Positions 54,813 to 64,000 of a stretch of 64,000 bases of DNA are shown here, in pieces; positions within the stretch are counted from its first letter, which is position 1; every line of letters starts with the position of its first letter. The position numbers and the translations under genes were made by a program. This DNA comes from Betaproteobacteria bacterium. Lineage in GTDB: Bacteria; Pseudomonadota; Gammaproteobacteria; Burkholderiales; Ga0077523. The DNA lies in assembly GCA_016125475.1 (NCBI GenBank), contig WGLR01000001.1, forward strand, positions 1 through 64,000, written 5' to 3'. The notes beneath the pieces are model-generated. The model searched no databases, was not told the origin of the DNA, and saw only the letters and a program-made list of their open reading frames with translations.

Positions 54813-56252
54813 ATGTCGGCGGCGATGCCGTCGCAACCCCAGCGACCCTCTCGAGAGGCACCGGCCACTGCCGGCGCCCTCGCATTCATTTCCGGAGAGT
54901 TTGTCTTGAATCCATTGCAGAACACGGGCTCGCCCGAGCTCGTCTCCCCCTTTTCCGGCCTCGGCCTGCACGAACAGATCGTCGACGCCGTCTCGCGCGC
55001 CGGCTACACCACACCGACCGCGGTCCAGGCCGCGGCGATTCCCGCGGCACTCCTCGGCGACGACCTGATGGTCTCGTCGGCCACGGGCAGCGGCAAGACC
55101 GCGTCGTTCGTGCTGCCGACGCTGCAGCGCCTCGTCGCGAATCCCGGACGCCCGGCTCCCGGACGCGGGCCGCGTGCGCTCTTCCTGTCGCCGACGCGCG
55201 AGCTGTCCCTCCAGATCACGAAGGCCTGCGAGACGTACGGGCGCACCCTGCGCTGGCTCCGTGTGGCGAGCGTCGTGGGCGGCATGCCCTACGGCGCGCA
55301 GCTGCGCGCCCTGCGCGGCAGCCTGGACGTGCTCATCGCGACGCCGGGCCGGCTGCTCGATCTCCTGACGAGCGGGCGTGTCACGCTCGCTTCCGTCGAA
55401 ACGTTCGTGCTCGACGAGGCAGACCGCATGCTCGACATGGGTTTCATCGAGGACATCGAGGCGATCGCGAACGCGATCCCGCGATCGCGGCAGACGCTGC
55501 TGTTCTCGGCGACCCTCGGCGGCAAGGTCGGCGACCTCGCCGGCAACCTCATGCGCACCCCGCGCCGCATCGAGATCGCGACGCCGCCGGCGGCCACGAA
55601 GGCGATCACGCAGCGACTGCACTGGGCCGACGGCCGCGTGCACAAGGACAAGCTGCTGGACCGCCTGCTCGCCGACCCGACGATCGATCAGGCCGTCGTG
55701 TTCACGTCGACCCAGCGAGACGCCGAGCGGCTCGCCGAATCCCTCCAGGCCGATGGCCACGCCGTATCCGCCCTGCACGGCGGCATGCCCCAGGGCCTGC
55801 GCTCGCGCACGCTCTCGGCCCTGCGGCAGCGACGACTCCGGGTGCTGGTCGCGACCGACGTCGCGGCGCGCGGCATCGACGTACCCACGATCACGCACGT
55901 CATCAATTATGGCCTGCCCATCCAGGTGGAGGACTACGTGCACCGCATCGGCCGGACGGGCCGGGCCGGACGCAGCGGTCTCGCCGTAACGCTCGCCGAG
56001 CACGCCGAGGTCCGGACCATCCGCCGCATCGAACGCTTCACCGACGCGAAGATTCCCGTCTCGACACTGGAAGGACTCGAACCGAGACAGACCCATCGGC
56101 CCGGATCCGGGCATGGCGAGGAAAGGCGCCGCGGGCACGGCTATCGTCCCGGCGGTCCGGCCGCACGCAAGCAGGGGGCCGCGCACCGTGACGCACGACC
56201 CCACGAGGGATACCGGAAGAACGCAACGCGAGGCCGCCAGGGCGGCAACTGA
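54813..56252 (+). CDS. DEAD-box RNA helicase, RhlE-like
   Basis: A 479-residue helicase. Q motif (FSGLGLHEQIVDAVSRAGYTTPTAVQ read in parts), Walker A SATGSGKTASF, PTRELSLQI, VLDEADRMLDMGF (DEAD), LLFSATL, and the C-terminal VFTSTQRDAERLAESL, ARGIDVP and HRIGRTGRAG. A basic Gly/Arg-rich tail follows, typical of RhlE-type proteins. Roles are ribosome assembly and RNA decay. The start is uncertain: a TTG at 54906 behind GGAGAG may be the true start. Confidence 0.9.
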   Translation: MSAAMPSQPQRPSREAPATAGALAFISGEFVLNPLQNTGSPELVSPFSGLGLHEQIVDAVSRAGYTTPTAVQAAAIPAALLGDDLMVSSATGSGKTASFVLPTLQRLVANPGRPAPGRGPRALFLSPTRELSLQITKACETYGRTLRWLRVASVVGGMPYGAQLRALRGSLDVLIATPGRLLDLLTSGRVTLASVETFVLDEADRMLDMGFIEDIEAIANAIPRSRQTLLFSATLGGKVGDLAGNLMRTPRRIEIATPPAATKAITQRLHWADGRVHKDKLLDRLLADPTIDQAVVFTSTQRDAERLAESLQADGHAVSALHGGMPQGLRSRTLSALRQRRLRVLVATDVAARGIDVPTITHVINYGLPIQVEDYVHRIGRTGRAGRSGLAVTLAEHAEVRTIRRIERFTDAKIPVSTLEGLEPRQTHRPGSGHGEERRRGHGYRPGGPAARKQGAAHRDARPHEGYRKNATRGRQGGN

Positions 56253-56274
56253 CGCGCGTCGCACGCACGAAAGG

Positions 56275-56302
56275 AAAAAGCCCGCGATTGCGGGCTTTTT
56301 TC
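56275..56302. terminator. Bidirectional rho-independent terminator
   Basis: AAAAA-GCCCGC (56281-56286), GATT loop, GCGGGC (56291-56296) and a T run to 56302. Its A-run on one side and T-run on the other serve the convergent helicase and metK genes. Confidence 0.93.
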
Positions 56303-56321
56303 TTGGCCTGGGTTCCAGGTA

Positions 56322-57497
56322 TCAGGCGGCGACTTTCGCGCCTGCATCGGCGCGGAGCGCCTCGGCCTTGTCCCGGGCTTCCCACGTGAACTCCGGCTCC
56401 TCGCGGCCGAAGTGCCCGTAGGCAGCGGTCTTGCGGTAGATCGGGCGCAGGAGATCCAGCATCTGGACGATGCCCTTGGGCCGGAGGTCGAAGTGCTTCC
56501 GGATGAGTTCCTCGATCTTCTCGTCCGCGATCTTGCCCGTACCGAACGTGGTGACCATCACGCTCGTGGGTTTCGCGACACCGATCGCGTAGGACAGCTG
56601 GACCTGGCACTTCGCAGCCAGCCCTGCGGCCACGACGTTCTTCGCGACGTAGCGGGCAGCGTAGGCCGCGGACCGGTCGACCTTCGACGGATCCTTGCCC
56701 GAGAAGGCGCCACCACCGTGAGGCGCCGCGCCGCCGTAGGTGTCGACGATGATCTTGCGGCCCGTGAGACCGCAGTCACCGTGCGGTCCGCCGACCACGA
56801 ACTTGCCCGTCGGGTTCACGAGATAGTTCACCTTGCCCTTCACCAGTTCCTTCGGCAGGACGGGCTTGATGATGTTCTCGATGACGGCTTCCTCGATCTC
56901 CTTGTGCGAAATCTCCGGTGCATGCTGCGTCGAGAGGACGACCGTGTCGATGCCGGCCGGCTTGCCGTCGACATAACGGACGGTCACCTGGGATTTCGCG
57001 TCGGGACGCAGCCACGGCAGGCGGCCGTCCTTGCGCAGCTCGGACTGGCGCTGAACCATGCGGTGCGACAGATGGATCGCGAGCGGCATGAGCTGCGGCG
57101 TCTCGTCGCACGCATAGCCGAACATGAGGCCCTGGTCGCCGGCGCCCTGGTCGAGATCGATGCCCTGACCTTCGTTAACGCCCTGCGCAATGTCGGGAGA
57201 CTGCCTGTCGTATGCCACGAGAACCGCGCAACCGCGGTAGTCGATGCCGAATTCCGTGTTGTCGTAACCGATGTCCCGGATCGTGTCGCGGGCAACCTGC
57301 TGGTAGTCGACGATGGCGTTCGTCGTGATCTCGCCGGCCATTACGACGAGGCCGGTATTCACCAGTGTTTCCGCGGCAACGCGGGAGAACTTGTCCTGCG
57401 CTAAGATCGCGTCCAGCACTGCGTCCGAGATCTGGTCAGCCACTTTGTCGGGGTGCCCTTCCGATACCGATTCCGATGTAAATAGATACTCGCTCAT
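56322..57497 (-). CDS. metK: S-adenosylmethionine synthetase
   Basis: A 391-residue enzyme making AdoMet from methionine and [23 protein letters not shown] opens it; [34 protein letters not shown] and [19 protein letters not shown] are the methionine-, phosphate- and metal-binding blocks. Start chosen by the conserved N-terminus. A perfect TTGACA hexamer lies upstream on the minus strand (57559-57554) but I see no matching -10. Confidence 0.97.
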   Translation of the reverse strand: MSEYLFTSESVSEGHPDKVADQISDAVLDAILAQDKFSRVAAETLVNTGLVVMAGEITTNAIVDYQQVARDTIRDIGYDNTEFGIDYRGCAVLVAYDRQSPDIAQGVNEGQGIDLDQGAGDQGLMFGYACDETPQLMPLAIHLSHRMVQRQSELRKDGRLPWLRPDAKSQVTVRYVDGKPAGIDTVVLSTQHAPEISHKEIEEAVIENIIKPVLPKELVKGKVNYLVNPTGKFVVGGPHGDCGLTGRKIIVDTYGGAAPHGGGAFSGKDPSKVDRSAAYAARYVAKNVVAAGLAAKCQVQLSYAIGVAKPTSVMVTTFGTGKIADEKIEELIRKHFDLRPKGIVQMLDLLRPIYRKTAAYGHFGREEPEFTWEARDKAEALRADAGAKVAA

Positions 57498-57578
57498 TGA
57501 GGCGAACCTTCGCTGTGGTTGGTTAATCTGACCAGCGAGGGTAGCAGATTCCCTGTCAATTCCCCAAACCGGGACCCG

Positions 57579-58457
57579 ATGCTCCATAAGACATTCCGAC
57601 TGTTTGCGCGCCTGCCACTGCGGTGGTTGCACGCGCTCGGCGCGGCGGTCGGCTGGCTCGTGTGGAAGGCGTCACCGCGTGTCGCGCGGCGCATACGCGA
57701 GAACGTCGCGACCGGTGCCGTCGTGCCGGAAACCATGAAGCCGGCACGGTTCGAACGACGCGTCGCGATCGAACTCGGCAAGGGACTCGCCGAGATGATC
57801 GCGATCTGGTTCCGATCCGCCGAGGCCGCTGCCGGACTCGTGGTGCGCACTTCCGGATGGGAGCTCGTCGACGACGCGCTCGCGTCCGGTCGGGGCATTC
57901 TGTTTCTCACGCCGCACCTGGGCTGCTTCGAGGCGAGCGCACACTACGCCGCGATGCGCATGCCGCTCACGGTGCTCTACCGACCTCCCAAGCTCGAGTG
58001 GCTGGAACCGTGGATGCGCGCGAGCCGCACACGAGGACAGGGGCATCTCGTTCCCACGACGCTCGCGGGCGTGCGCCGGCTGCTGAAGGCGCTGCGGGCC
58101 GGCCAGGCCGTCGGCCTTCTGCCCGATCACGTGCCGGGAACCGGCGAGGGTGTGTGGGCACCCTTCTTCGGCAGACCTGCGTTCACGATGACGCTCGCGG
58201 GCAGGTTGCAGGCCGCGACGGGCTGCGCGGTGATCGTCGCGTTCTGCAGACGGCTGCCGCGCGGCGAAGGGTTCTCGCTGGAACTCGAGCGCATCGACGA
58301 GGACCTGTCCGGACCCGCCGGTGCGGCGCGGCTCAACGCGGCGCTGGAACGACTCATAAGACGCTGTCCGGAGCAGTATCTCTGGAGCTACAACCGCTAC
58401 AAGGTACCGGCGGGTGCCGCACCGCCGGGGGCGCCCGCCCTCGAACACGCATCGTGA
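57579..58457 (+). CDS. Lipid A lauroyl/myristoyl acyltransferase family protein (first copy)
   Basis: A 292-residue inner-membrane acyltransferase of the LpxL/HtrB family. The catalytic HxxxxD-type motif is HLGCFEAS (LTPHLGCFE), with [11 protein letters not shown] and [20 protein letters not shown] following, the latter a family hallmark (DQ/DH..G.GvfvpFFG). It adds a secondary acyl chain to Kdo2-lipid A or a related glycolipid. GTGA overlap couples it to the second copy. Confidence 0.88.
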   Translation: MLHKTFRLFARLPLRWLHALGAAVGWLVWKASPRVARRIRENVATGAVVPETMKPARFERRVAIELGKGLAEMIAIWFRSAEAAAGLVVRTSGWELVDDALASGRGILFLTPHLGCFEASAHYAAMRMPLTVLYRPPKLEWLEPWMRASRTRGQGHLVPTTLAGVRRLLKALRAGQAVGLLPDHVPGTGEGVWAPFFGRPAFTMTLAGRLQAATGCAVIVAFCRRLPRGEGFSLELERIDEDLSGPAGAARLNAALERLIRRCPEQYLWSYNRYKVPAGAAPPGAPALEHAS

Positions 58458-59326
58458 GCCAGCTCGGCATCCGCGCCGTGCTGGGCGTGCTGTGGCTGCT
58501 GCACTGGCTCCCGCTCGCCTGGCTCGCGCCGATCGGCAGTGCGACGGGCATGCTGCTGTTCGCACTCTCGCGCGAACGCCGCCACGTGACCCGCACGAAC
58601 CTGGCGCTGTGCTTCCCCGACTGGTCCCCGGAAAGGCGGGAACGGGTGGTGCGTGCCCACTTCCGTCGATTCGGACGCGCGCTGCTCGAGTCCTCGATCG
58701 CCTGGTTCGGCACCCCGGAACGGCTGCGGCGGATCGTGCGCCTGGAGGACTGGCACAACGTGCCGGCGGACGGGCGTTTCGTGCTGCTGGTCCCGCACTT
58801 CGTCGCGCTCGACCTCGAGGGCATCCGTCTGAGCCTGGAATACCGCGGACTCGCCGTCTACGCGCACCAGAAGAACCGGTACTTCGACGAGTTCCTGGTT
58901 CGCGTCCGGTCGCGGTTCAACGGCACGCGCATGGTCGCGCGGCAGGAAGGCGTCAAGGCGATCCTGAGAGGGTTTCGCGACGGCTTCTCGATCCAGCTCT
59001 CGCCGGACATGGATCTCGGCGCCAGGGACTCGATCTTCGTGCCGTTCTTCGGCGTGAACGCGGCCACGGTCACCGCGCTTTCCAGAATCGCGCGGCTCGT
59101 GAAGGCGCCGGTGGTCCCGGCCGTGATCCGGCAGCTCGACGGCGGTCGCGGCTACGTGATCCGGGCGTATCCCGCGTGGGACAATTATCCGGGCGAGAAC
59201 GTGGAGGCGGACACCCGTCGCATGAACGCATTCATCGAAGAGGTCGTCGCGGAAATGCCCGAGCAGTATCTCTGGCTGCACAAGCGGTTCAAGACCCGGC
59301 CCGATGGCGAACCGCGAATCTACTGA
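58454..59326 (+). CDS. Lipid A lauroyl/myristoyl acyltransferase family protein (second copy)
   Basis: A 290-residue LpxL-family enzyme with GTG start overlapping the first copy's stop. Motifs VPHFVALDLEGIRL (HxxxxD/E), NRYFDEFLVRVRSRFNG, and SPDMDLGARDSIFVPFFG match the family and differ from copy one, so the two probably transfer different acyl chains or act on different positions. N-terminal hydrophobic segment anchors it. Ends with the EQYLWLHKRFKTRP block. Confidence 0.9.
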   Translation: MSQLGIRAVLGVLWLLHWLPLAWLAPIGSATGMLLFALSRERRHVTRTNLALCFPDWSPERRERVVRAHFRRFGRALLESSIAWFGTPERLRRIVRLEDWHNVPADGRFVLLVPHFVALDLEGIRLSLEYRGLAVYAHQKNRYFDEFLVRVRSRFNGTRMVARQEGVKAILRGFRDGFSIQLSPDMDLGARDSIFVPFFGVNAATVTALSRIARLVKAPVVPAVIRQLDGGRGYVIRAYPAWDNYPGENVEADTRRMNAFIEEVVAEMPEQYLWLHKRFKTRPDGEPRIY

Positions 59327-59807
59327 GCAGGCGGGGCTGCGTCGGCACGCGGATGCGAACGTGTTCGTGAACCCCGACACGAAGGCGATCTGTTCCACCC
59401 TCGCATCAACGCGGGTGATCGCGGTCGTCGGGCTTTCGCCGGACCCGTCGCGGCCCAGCCATCGCATCGCGGCCGCGATGCAGCGACGCGGGTTCGACGT
59501 GATCCCCGTCCATCCCGGGGCGGCCCGGATCCTCGGCGTGCGCGCGTATCCCGCGCTCGCGGAGATCGACCGGCCGTATGATCTCGTCAACGTCTTCAGA
59601 CGGGCGGACGCGCTCGAAGGCATCGTCCGGGAGTGCATTCGCGCGGGCGTGCGGCGGCTGTGGATCCAGGACGGGATCGTCGACCGGCGCGCCGCCCGGA
59701 CCGCGGTGGAACACGACATCTGGACGGTGATGGACCGCTGCATCTGGCGGGACTTCAACGGTCTCTGCAACGGCAGCACGAACTGGCAGGAAGGCCATGG
59801 ACACTGA
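59304..59807 (+). CDS. CoA-binding domain protein, YccU type
   Basis: A 167-residue Rossmann-fold protein of the CoA_binding_2 family: VIAVVGLSPDPSRPSHRIAAAMQ is the nucleotide motif and NVFRRADALEGIVRE and LWIQDGIVD follow. Function unknown. Its start overlaps the second lpxL gene by 23 bases, though a later start is possible. Upstream of a GNAT gene with an 11-base overlap. Confidence 0.85.
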   Translation: MANRESTEQAGLRRHADANVFVNPDTKAICSTLASTRVIAVVGLSPDPSRPSHRIAAAMQRRGFDVIPVHPGAARILGVRAYPALAEIDRPYDLVNVFRRADALEGIVRECIRAGVRRLWIQDGIVDRRAARTAVEHDIWTVMDRCIWRDFNGLCNGSTNWQEGHGH

Positions 59808-60333
59808 CATCGAGATCGCCCCGCTCGGGGAGGAAGACATAGCGGCGCTGGTGGCACTCACGCGCGACACGTGGAACCGCCACTATCCGTCGATCATCTC
59901 GCAGGCGCAGATCGACTACATGCTCGATCAGCGGTACCGGCCCGAGCTGATCCGGGCACAGCTCGGTCAGGACGGCATCTGGTGGGACGCGCTGCGGCAG
60001 GGCGGGGAACTGGTCGCCTTCGCCCAGTACGAGCGCGCCGGCGCGCCGGACGAGATCAAGCTCGACAAGCTCTACGTGCGCTACGAGCTCAGGGGCCAGG
60101 GTCACGGCGGGCTCCTGCTGCAGCACGTGGAGAACGAGGCGCGGTCGCTGGGCGCGCGACGGCTCTACCTCCAGGTCAACAAGAAGAACGTGTCGGCCAT
60201 CCGCGCGTACGAGAAGCAGGGCTTCCGGATCGCCGAGTCGGCCGTATTCGACATCGGCAACGGCTTCGTGATGGACGACTACGTGATGGAGAAGGCTCTC
60301 GCGCCCATCGCGCCCGCAGGGGATGCGCCGTGA
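59797..60333 (+). CDS. GNAT-family N-acetyltransferase
   Basis: A 178-residue acetyltransferase. [21 protein letters not shown] is the acetyl-CoA loop (RxxGxG/A) and [21 protein letters not shown] the C-terminal block. Substrate (amine or protein N-terminus) unknown. Stop overlaps the dapF GTG start (GTGA). Confidence 0.9.
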   Translation: MDTDIEIAPLGEEDIAALVALTRDTWNRHYPSIISQAQIDYMLDQRYRPELIRAQLGQDGIWWDALRQGGELVAFAQYERAGAPDEIKLDKLYVRYELRGQGHGGLLLQHVENEARSLGARRLYLQVNKKNVSAIRAYEKQGFRIAESAVFDIGNGFVMDDYVMEKALAPIAPAGDAP

Positions 60334-61178
60334 GACTGCGTTTCACGAAGATGCAGGGCGCCGGCAACGACTTCGTGGTGATCGACGCCACGCGGACACC
60401 GCTCGCGCTCTCGCCACCGCAGTTGCGCTGGCTCGCGGACAGGCGGTTCGGAGTGGGCTGCGACCAGATCCTGCTCGTCGAGTCGCCGAGAGACCCGGGG
60501 ACGGACTTCCACTACCGCATCTTCAACGCGGACGGCAGCGAGGTTCATCAGTGCGGCAACGGTGCCCGCTGTTTCGTTCGCTTCGTGACCGATCACGGAC
60601 TCACCGACAAGCCCGAGATCCGCGTGGGCACCGCGTCGGGGACCATCGTGCCGCGGCTCGAGCCGGACGGCGACGTGACCGTCGACATGGGCCCACCCGT
60701 CTTCACGCCTGCCCGGATCCCTTTCGACGCGCCCGCGCGTGCCGGGACCTACTTGCTGGACGTGGCCGGGAACGAGAGAGAGATCAGCGCGCTGTCCATG
60801 GGCAATCCGCACGCCGTGCAGCTCGTGCCGGACGTGGACGGCGCCCCGGTCGCGACGGAAGGCCCCCTGATCGAGCACCACCCCCGGTTCCCCGAGCGCG
60901 TTAACGCGGGGTTCATGCAGGTGCTCGATCGTCACGGCATCCGACTGCGCGTCCACGAACGGGGCGCGGGCGAGACGCTCGCGTGTGGCACGGGTGCGTG
61001 CGCGGCGGTCGTCGCGGGGATCGAACGCGGATTGCTCGACAGCCCGGTCGACGTGGAAACGCGGGGCGGACGGTTGCGGATCGCGTGGTCCGGCGACGAT
61101 ACTTCGGTCTTCCTCACCGGTCCGGCAGTGAGCGTCTTCGAGGGCGAAGTCGACCTGCCGGACGATGCGGCGCCGTGA
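60330..61178 (+). CDS. dapF: Diaminopimelate epimerase
   Basis: A 282-residue enzyme converting LL- to meso-diaminopimelate for lysine and peptidoglycan. The two catalytic cysteines lie in [15 protein letters not shown] and [30 protein letters not shown] opens the protein after a GTG start that overlaps the GNAT stop. It heads the dapF–DUF484–xerC order common in Proteobacteria. Confidence 0.96.
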   Translation: MRLRFTKMQGAGNDFVVIDATRTPLALSPPQLRWLADRRFGVGCDQILLVESPRDPGTDFHYRIFNADGSEVHQCGNGARCFVRFVTDHGLTDKPEIRVGTASGTIVPRLEPDGDVTVDMGPPVFTPARIPFDAPARAGTYLLDVAGNEREISALSMGNPHAVQLVPDVDGAPVATEGPLIEHHPRFPERVNAGFMQVLDRHGIRLRVHERGAGETLACGTGACAAVVAGIERGLLDSPVDVETRGGRLRIAWSGDDTSVFLTGPAVSVFEGEVDLPDDAAP

Positions 61179-61212
61179 CAACGATTCAATTCCCACCGAT
61201 ACAGGCAAGCCA

Positions 61213-61869
61213 ATGCGACTCTCGCCGGACGACGTAGCACGCTATCTCAAGCAGAACCCGGAATTCTTCGACACGTATGCCGACGTGCTGGCCGAGATCC
61301 ACGTGCCGCACCCGCACGGCGGACGTGCGATCCCGATCGCCGAGAGACAGGTGCTCGCGCTGCGCGACAAGAACCGCGCGCTCGAGGACAAGCTGCGCGA
61401 GCTCGTGCAGTTCGGCCAGGAGAACGACACCATCATCGAGCGCCTGCACCAGCTCACGCTCTCGCTCGTCGTCGCGCCCGACCTCGACACGCTTCTCTCG
61501 TCCCTGTACCTGTCGCTGCGCGAACAGTTCGCGGTGCCCCAGGTCGCGCTGCGACTCTGGGCCGAAGGGGGCTGGGACCGTCCCGAATTCGGCCCGGTCA
61601 GCGAGGAGGTCAAGGTGTTCGCGAACAGCCTCGGCGACCCGTACTTCAGTGCGGCGCCCATGTTCGAGACGGCACAGTGGTTCGGCGAAGACGCACCGGC
61701 ACTCAACTCGTTCGGCTACATGGCGCTCCGCGGCCAGCAGGCATTCGGACTGCTCGCGCTCGCCTCCGACGATCCGGGGCGTTTCCGGCCGGACATGGGC
61801 TCGCTGTACGTGAACCGGCTCGGCCAGATTGCGGGCGCCACGCTCGCGCGGTTTCTGAAGGCCGCCTGA
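61213..61869 (+). CDS. DUF484 family protein
   Basis: A 218-residue protein: LSPDDVARYLKQNPEFFDTYADVL and SLVERQVLALRDKNRALEDKL-like helix (here AERQVLALRDKNRALE), then a GAF-like domain (VVAPDLDTLLSSLYLSLRE). Unknown function, conserved between dapF and xerC. ATG at 61213 taken; the longer frame starts within dapF. Confidence 0.9.
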   Translation: MRLSPDDVARYLKQNPEFFDTYADVLAEIHVPHPHGGRAIPIAERQVLALRDKNRALEDKLRELVQFGQENDTIIERLHQLTLSLVVAPDLDTLLSSLYLSLREQFAVPQVALRLWAEGGWDRPEFGPVSEEVKVFANSLGDPYFSAAPMFETAQWFGEDAPALNSFGYMALRGQQAFGLLALASDDPGRFRPDMGSLYVNRLGQIAGATLARFLKAA

Positions 61870-62777
61870 TGGACGCCGGCGCGACCGGCGGGCCGGACGC
61901 GCTGGTGGACGGCTTCGTCCAGCACCTCCGCGCGGAGCGCCGCCTCGCCGCGCTCACCGTCGAGAACTACGCGCGCGACGTGCGCGATCTGATGCGGCTC
62001 GCCGGCGGAACATCCCCGCTGAGCATGTCCGTGCACGACGTCCGACGCCACCTCGCGCGCATGCACGCGCAGGGGCTGGGCGGTCGCAGCCTCGCGCGCA
62101 AGCTCGCCGCGTGGCGGGCGTACTTCGACTATCTCGTCCGGGATCACGGGCTTCCCGCGAACCCCGCGAAGGGGCTGCGGCCACCACGGGTTCCCAGGCG
62201 TCTGCCCGCGAGCCTCTCCCCCGACGAGACTGCGCGCCTGCTGGAACGCGGCCACGACCCGGACGATGCGCTCGAACTGCGGGATCGCGCGATGTTCGAG
62301 CTCGTCTATTCCTCGGGCCTGCGCCTTGCCGAGGTGCTGGGCCTCGCCCTGCACGACGTCGATCTCGATCAGCGGCTGGTGCGGGTGCTCGGGAAGGGAT
62401 CCAAGACCCGGGTGGTGCCGGTCGGCCGCGAGGCGATCCGGGCGCTGCGGGCGTGGCTCGTCCAGCGGCCGCGTCTCGCGCCGCAGACGGAGCAGGCCCT
62501 GTTCGTGTCGCGGCGCGGGTCGCGCATCCACGCACGAAGCGTCCAGGCCCGGCTGCGGTCCCGGGGACTCGCCCAGGGACTGGACAGCCACGTGCACCCC
62601 CACATGCTGCGCCATTCGTTCGCATCCCATCTGCTCCAGTCGAGCGGCGACCTGCGCGCCGTGCAGGAACTCCTCGGTCACGCGAGCATCTCGACGACGC
62701 AGATCTACACCCATCTCGACTATCAGCACCTCGCGAAGGTCTACGACGCGGCGCACCCCCGCGCGCGCAAGAAGTAG
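61869..62777 (+). CDS. xerC: Tyrosine recombinase XerC
   Basis: A 302-residue chromosome-dimer resolution recombinase. N-terminal core-binding domain (VQHLRAERRLAALTVENYARD) and catalytic domain with Arg in SSGLRLAEVLGL, HMLRHSFASHLLQSSG (HxxR), LLGHASISTTQIYTH with the Tyr nucleophile (YTHLD). Start overlaps the DUF484 stop (TGATG). Context and length agree with XerC rather than XerD. Confidence 0.95.
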   Translation: MDAGATGGPDALVDGFVQHLRAERRLAALTVENYARDVRDLMRLAGGTSPLSMSVHDVRRHLARMHAQGLGGRSLARKLAAWRAYFDYLVRDHGLPANPAKGLRPPRVPRRLPASLSPDETARLLERGHDPDDALELRDRAMFELVYSSGLRLAEVLGLALHDVDLDQRLVRVLGKGSKTRVVPVGREAIRALRAWLVQRPRLAPQTEQALFVSRRGSRIHARSVQARLRSRGLAQGLDSHVHPHMLRHSFASHLLQSSGDLRAVQELLGHASISTTQIYTHLDYQHLAKVYDAAHPRARKK

Positions 62778-62798
62778 GACATTCGTCCGCCCAAGCAC

Positions 62799-62831
62799 TT
62801 GCGACACAGGCCGGATATGCACTATCTTGCA
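62799..62831 (+). promoter_or_regulatory. boxR promoter with BoxR operator
   Basis: TTGCGA (62799-62804), 18-base spacer, TATCTT (62823-62828). A TGCA-N6-TGCA element (62818-62831) covers the -10 box, so a bound regulator would block RNA polymerase; it points to autoregulation by BoxR. Confidence 0.75.
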
Positions 62832-62862
62832 TGTCCATACCAGCCTTCCGGGAGACATCTGC

Positions 62863-63777
62863 GTGGCAGTGGGTACGACGACCCAGTCGGACGACACATC
62901 GGCCCGCGGTGCGTTCCTGGTCGCTCTCGGCGAGCGACTCCGCAGACTGCGCCTGCGGCGCGGCATGACCCGGAAGGCGGCGGCGGCCGCCTCGGGCATC
63001 TCCGAACGACACCTCGCGAACCTCGAACTCGGCACGGGGAACGCTTCGATACTCGTGCTGCAGCAGCTCGCGGACGCGCTGGCCTGCCCGCTCGCCGAAG
63101 TGGTCGGGGACGTCACGACGCGGTCACCCGAATGGCTGCTCCTGCGGGACATGCTCTCGGAACGCAGCGAGGCCGAACTCGAGCAGGCCCGCGCGTGCCT
63201 GTCGGAACTCTTCGGTGCCCCGGGCAGGGCCGCCGACCGGACCGCGCACGTGGCCCTCGTCGGCCTGCGCGGCGCGGGCAAGTCCACACTCGGGCAGCGT
63301 CTCGCCCGGCACGCGGGGACGCCTTTCGTGGAACTGAGCCGGGAAATCGAGCGCGTGGCCGGATGCTCGCTGGACGCCATCCACTCGCTCTACGGCGCGG
63401 ACGGCTACCGCCGGTACGAGCGCATCGCGCTCGAGGGCGCGCTCGCGGCGGGCGGGCGCTGCGTGCTCGCGACACCGGGCGGCCTCGTGTCCGAACCGCG
63501 ATCGTTCGAACTCCTGCTCGCGCGCTGCTTCACGGTCTGGCTGCGTGCGAGCCCGGAGGAGCACATGCGGCGCGTGGTGGCCCAGGGCGACTTCCGGCCG
63601 ATGTCCGGCAATGCCGAGGCCATGGCGGACCTCCGCCGGATCCTCGACGGTCGATCGCCCTTCTACGCGAAGGCCGACGTCACCGTGGACACGGGCGGGC
63701 AGTCCGAAGACTCGGCGTTCGAGGCGCTCTGCGCCACACTGGCCAGCGCGGTCGACTGGATCGCCCCGGCGCGATGA
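62863..63777 (+). CDS. boxR: BoxR-type regulator: helix-turn-helix fused to a shikimate-kinase-like domain
   Basis: A 304-residue repressor of aerobic benzoate degradation that responds to benzoyl-CoA in the known cases. HTH (about 20-75: RLRRLRLRRGMTRKAAAAASG, NLELGTGNASIL) joined to a shikimate-kinase-like domain (125-300) with GLRGAGKSTLGQRLA as P-loop and FVELSREIERVAGCS. The GTG start follows GGGAG. Both its own promoter and the boxC promoter carry TGCA-N6-TGCA sites. Confidence 0.9.
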   Translation: MAVGTTTQSDDTSARGAFLVALGERLRRLRLRRGMTRKAAAAASGISERHLANLELGTGNASILVLQQLADALACPLAEVVGDVTTRSPEWLLLRDMLSERSEAELEQARACLSELFGAPGRAADRTAHVALVGLRGAGKSTLGQRLARHAGTPFVELSREIERVAGCSLDAIHSLYGADGYRRYERIALEGALAAGGRCVLATPGGLVSEPRSFELLLARCFTVWLRASPEEHMRRVVAQGDFRPMSGNAEAMADLRRILDGRSPFYAKADVTVDTGGQSEDSAFEALCATLASAVDWIAPAR

Positions 63778-63802
63778 ACCATCTTCCCCGACCCCGTCAC
63801 GC

Positions 63803-63835
63803 TTGACGCACGGAAGGCGCATGCACTATGGTGCA
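63803..63835 (+). promoter_or_regulatory. boxC promoter with BoxR operator
   Basis: TTGACG (63803-63808), 18-base spacer, TATGGT (63827-63832). The TGCA-N6-TGCA site (63822-63835) overlaps the -10 in the same way as at boxR. The two sites share CTAT as the first half of the spacer. Confidence 0.78.
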
Positions 63836-63882
63836 TGTCCGGCAGCGTCCCGCGGGACGAGCTCCCAGGAGGATCCTCCCCC

Positions 63883-64000
63883 ATGACCACGACCGACCCC
63901 GTCGACTATCAGACCGAACCGTCCCGGTACCGGCACTGGAAGCTCTCGTTCTCGGGCCCCGTCGCGACGCTCGCTCTCGACGTCGCGGAGGACGGCGGGC
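63883..64000 (+). CDS. boxC: Benzoyl-CoA-dihydrodiol lyase BoxC, N-terminal 39 codons
   Basis: The visible start (VDYQTEPSRYRHWKLSFSG, then PVATLALDVAEDGG) matches the opening of BoxC from benzoate degraders. The enzyme cleaves the ring of the benzoyl-CoA dihydrodiol/epoxide in the aerobic hybrid pathway. AGGAGG lies 9-10 bases before the ATG. The remaining gene, and probably boxB, boxA and a benzoate-CoA ligase, lie beyond the window. Confidence 0.87.
   Translation, partial: MTTTDPVDYQTEPSRYRHWKLSFSGPVATLALDVAEDGG

Noticed and set aside
57498-57578. SAM riboswitch ahead of metK
   Set aside because: The interval is short and no conserved SAM-I, SAM-II or SAM/SAH blocks could be seen.

Overview
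The window is a stretch of chromosome from a high-GC Gram-negative bacterium, most likely a betaproteobacterium. Supporting signs are dapF–DUF484–xerC, metK beside two divergent lpxL-type acyltransferase genes, yggS divergent from pilT/pilU, proC–yggT–yggU, an SAH riboswitch on ahcY, a PEP-CTERM protein, and the start of an aerobic benzoyl-CoA (box) cluster. No rRNA, tRNA or CRISPR array was seen. Codon use is strongly GC-rich except in the first ~1.3 kb, which is visibly AT-richer and looks acquired.

Region by region. 1–1,290: integron-cassette remnant. A DUF2806 gene ends in a well-formed attC site, followed by an AAA ATPase gene cut just after its Walker A motif by an IS5-family element; the IS end and its CTAG target are visible. 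1,696–7,554: FGGY sugar kinase, orphan LivK-type binding protein, a CPA2 (Kef-type) antiporter fused to a C-terminal TIR domain, and a methyltransferase. 7,656–10,846: OmpR/sensor-kinase pair and a PEP-CTERM protein. 10,906–16,260: dynamin-like GTPase, yggU, yggT, proC, a secreted SRPBCC protein and yggS. 16,351–19,870: pilT, pilU and an RlmL-type methyltransferase. 19,895–24,720: chemoreceptor, secreted HIRAN protein, HemJ/CopD-like protein, hydrolase, 2Fe-2S ferredoxin and VanZ protein, several with ATGA overlaps. 25,013–32,518: TM-helix-repeat channel protein, class C beta-lactamase-fold hydrolase, IlvD/Edd dehydratase, HPF and a GH57 glucanotransferase/amylase.

32,623–38,778: DhlA-like haloalkane dehalogenase coupled to a MidA-type methyltransferase, folM-like reductase, ttcA, an aminotransferase with an in-frame N-terminal helix-turn-helix, and a SLOG-like protein. 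38,804–48,542: signalling island with a REC-GGDEF-EAL protein, a twice-frameshifted PAS-GGDEF pseudogene, a CheB-CheR-PAS-kinase and a membrane PAS kinase with its response regulator. 48,570–51,795: tightly coupled CHASE2-cyclase, SH3-like and M48-protease genes. 51,865–57,497: methionine cycle (metF, ahcY with promoter and SAH riboswitch, metK) with a DEAD-box helicase between. 57,579–62,777: two lpxL-like genes, CoA-binding protein, GNAT, dapF, DUF484 and xerC. 62,863–64,000: boxR and the first codons of boxC, each preceded by a TGCA-N6-TGCA operator over its -10 box.

The most unusual items are the antiporter–TIR fusion, the IS5-interrupted integron cassettes, and the helix-turn-helix/aminotransferase fusion with an operator-like palindrome in front of it. 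All family calls were made by reading; no database search was run.
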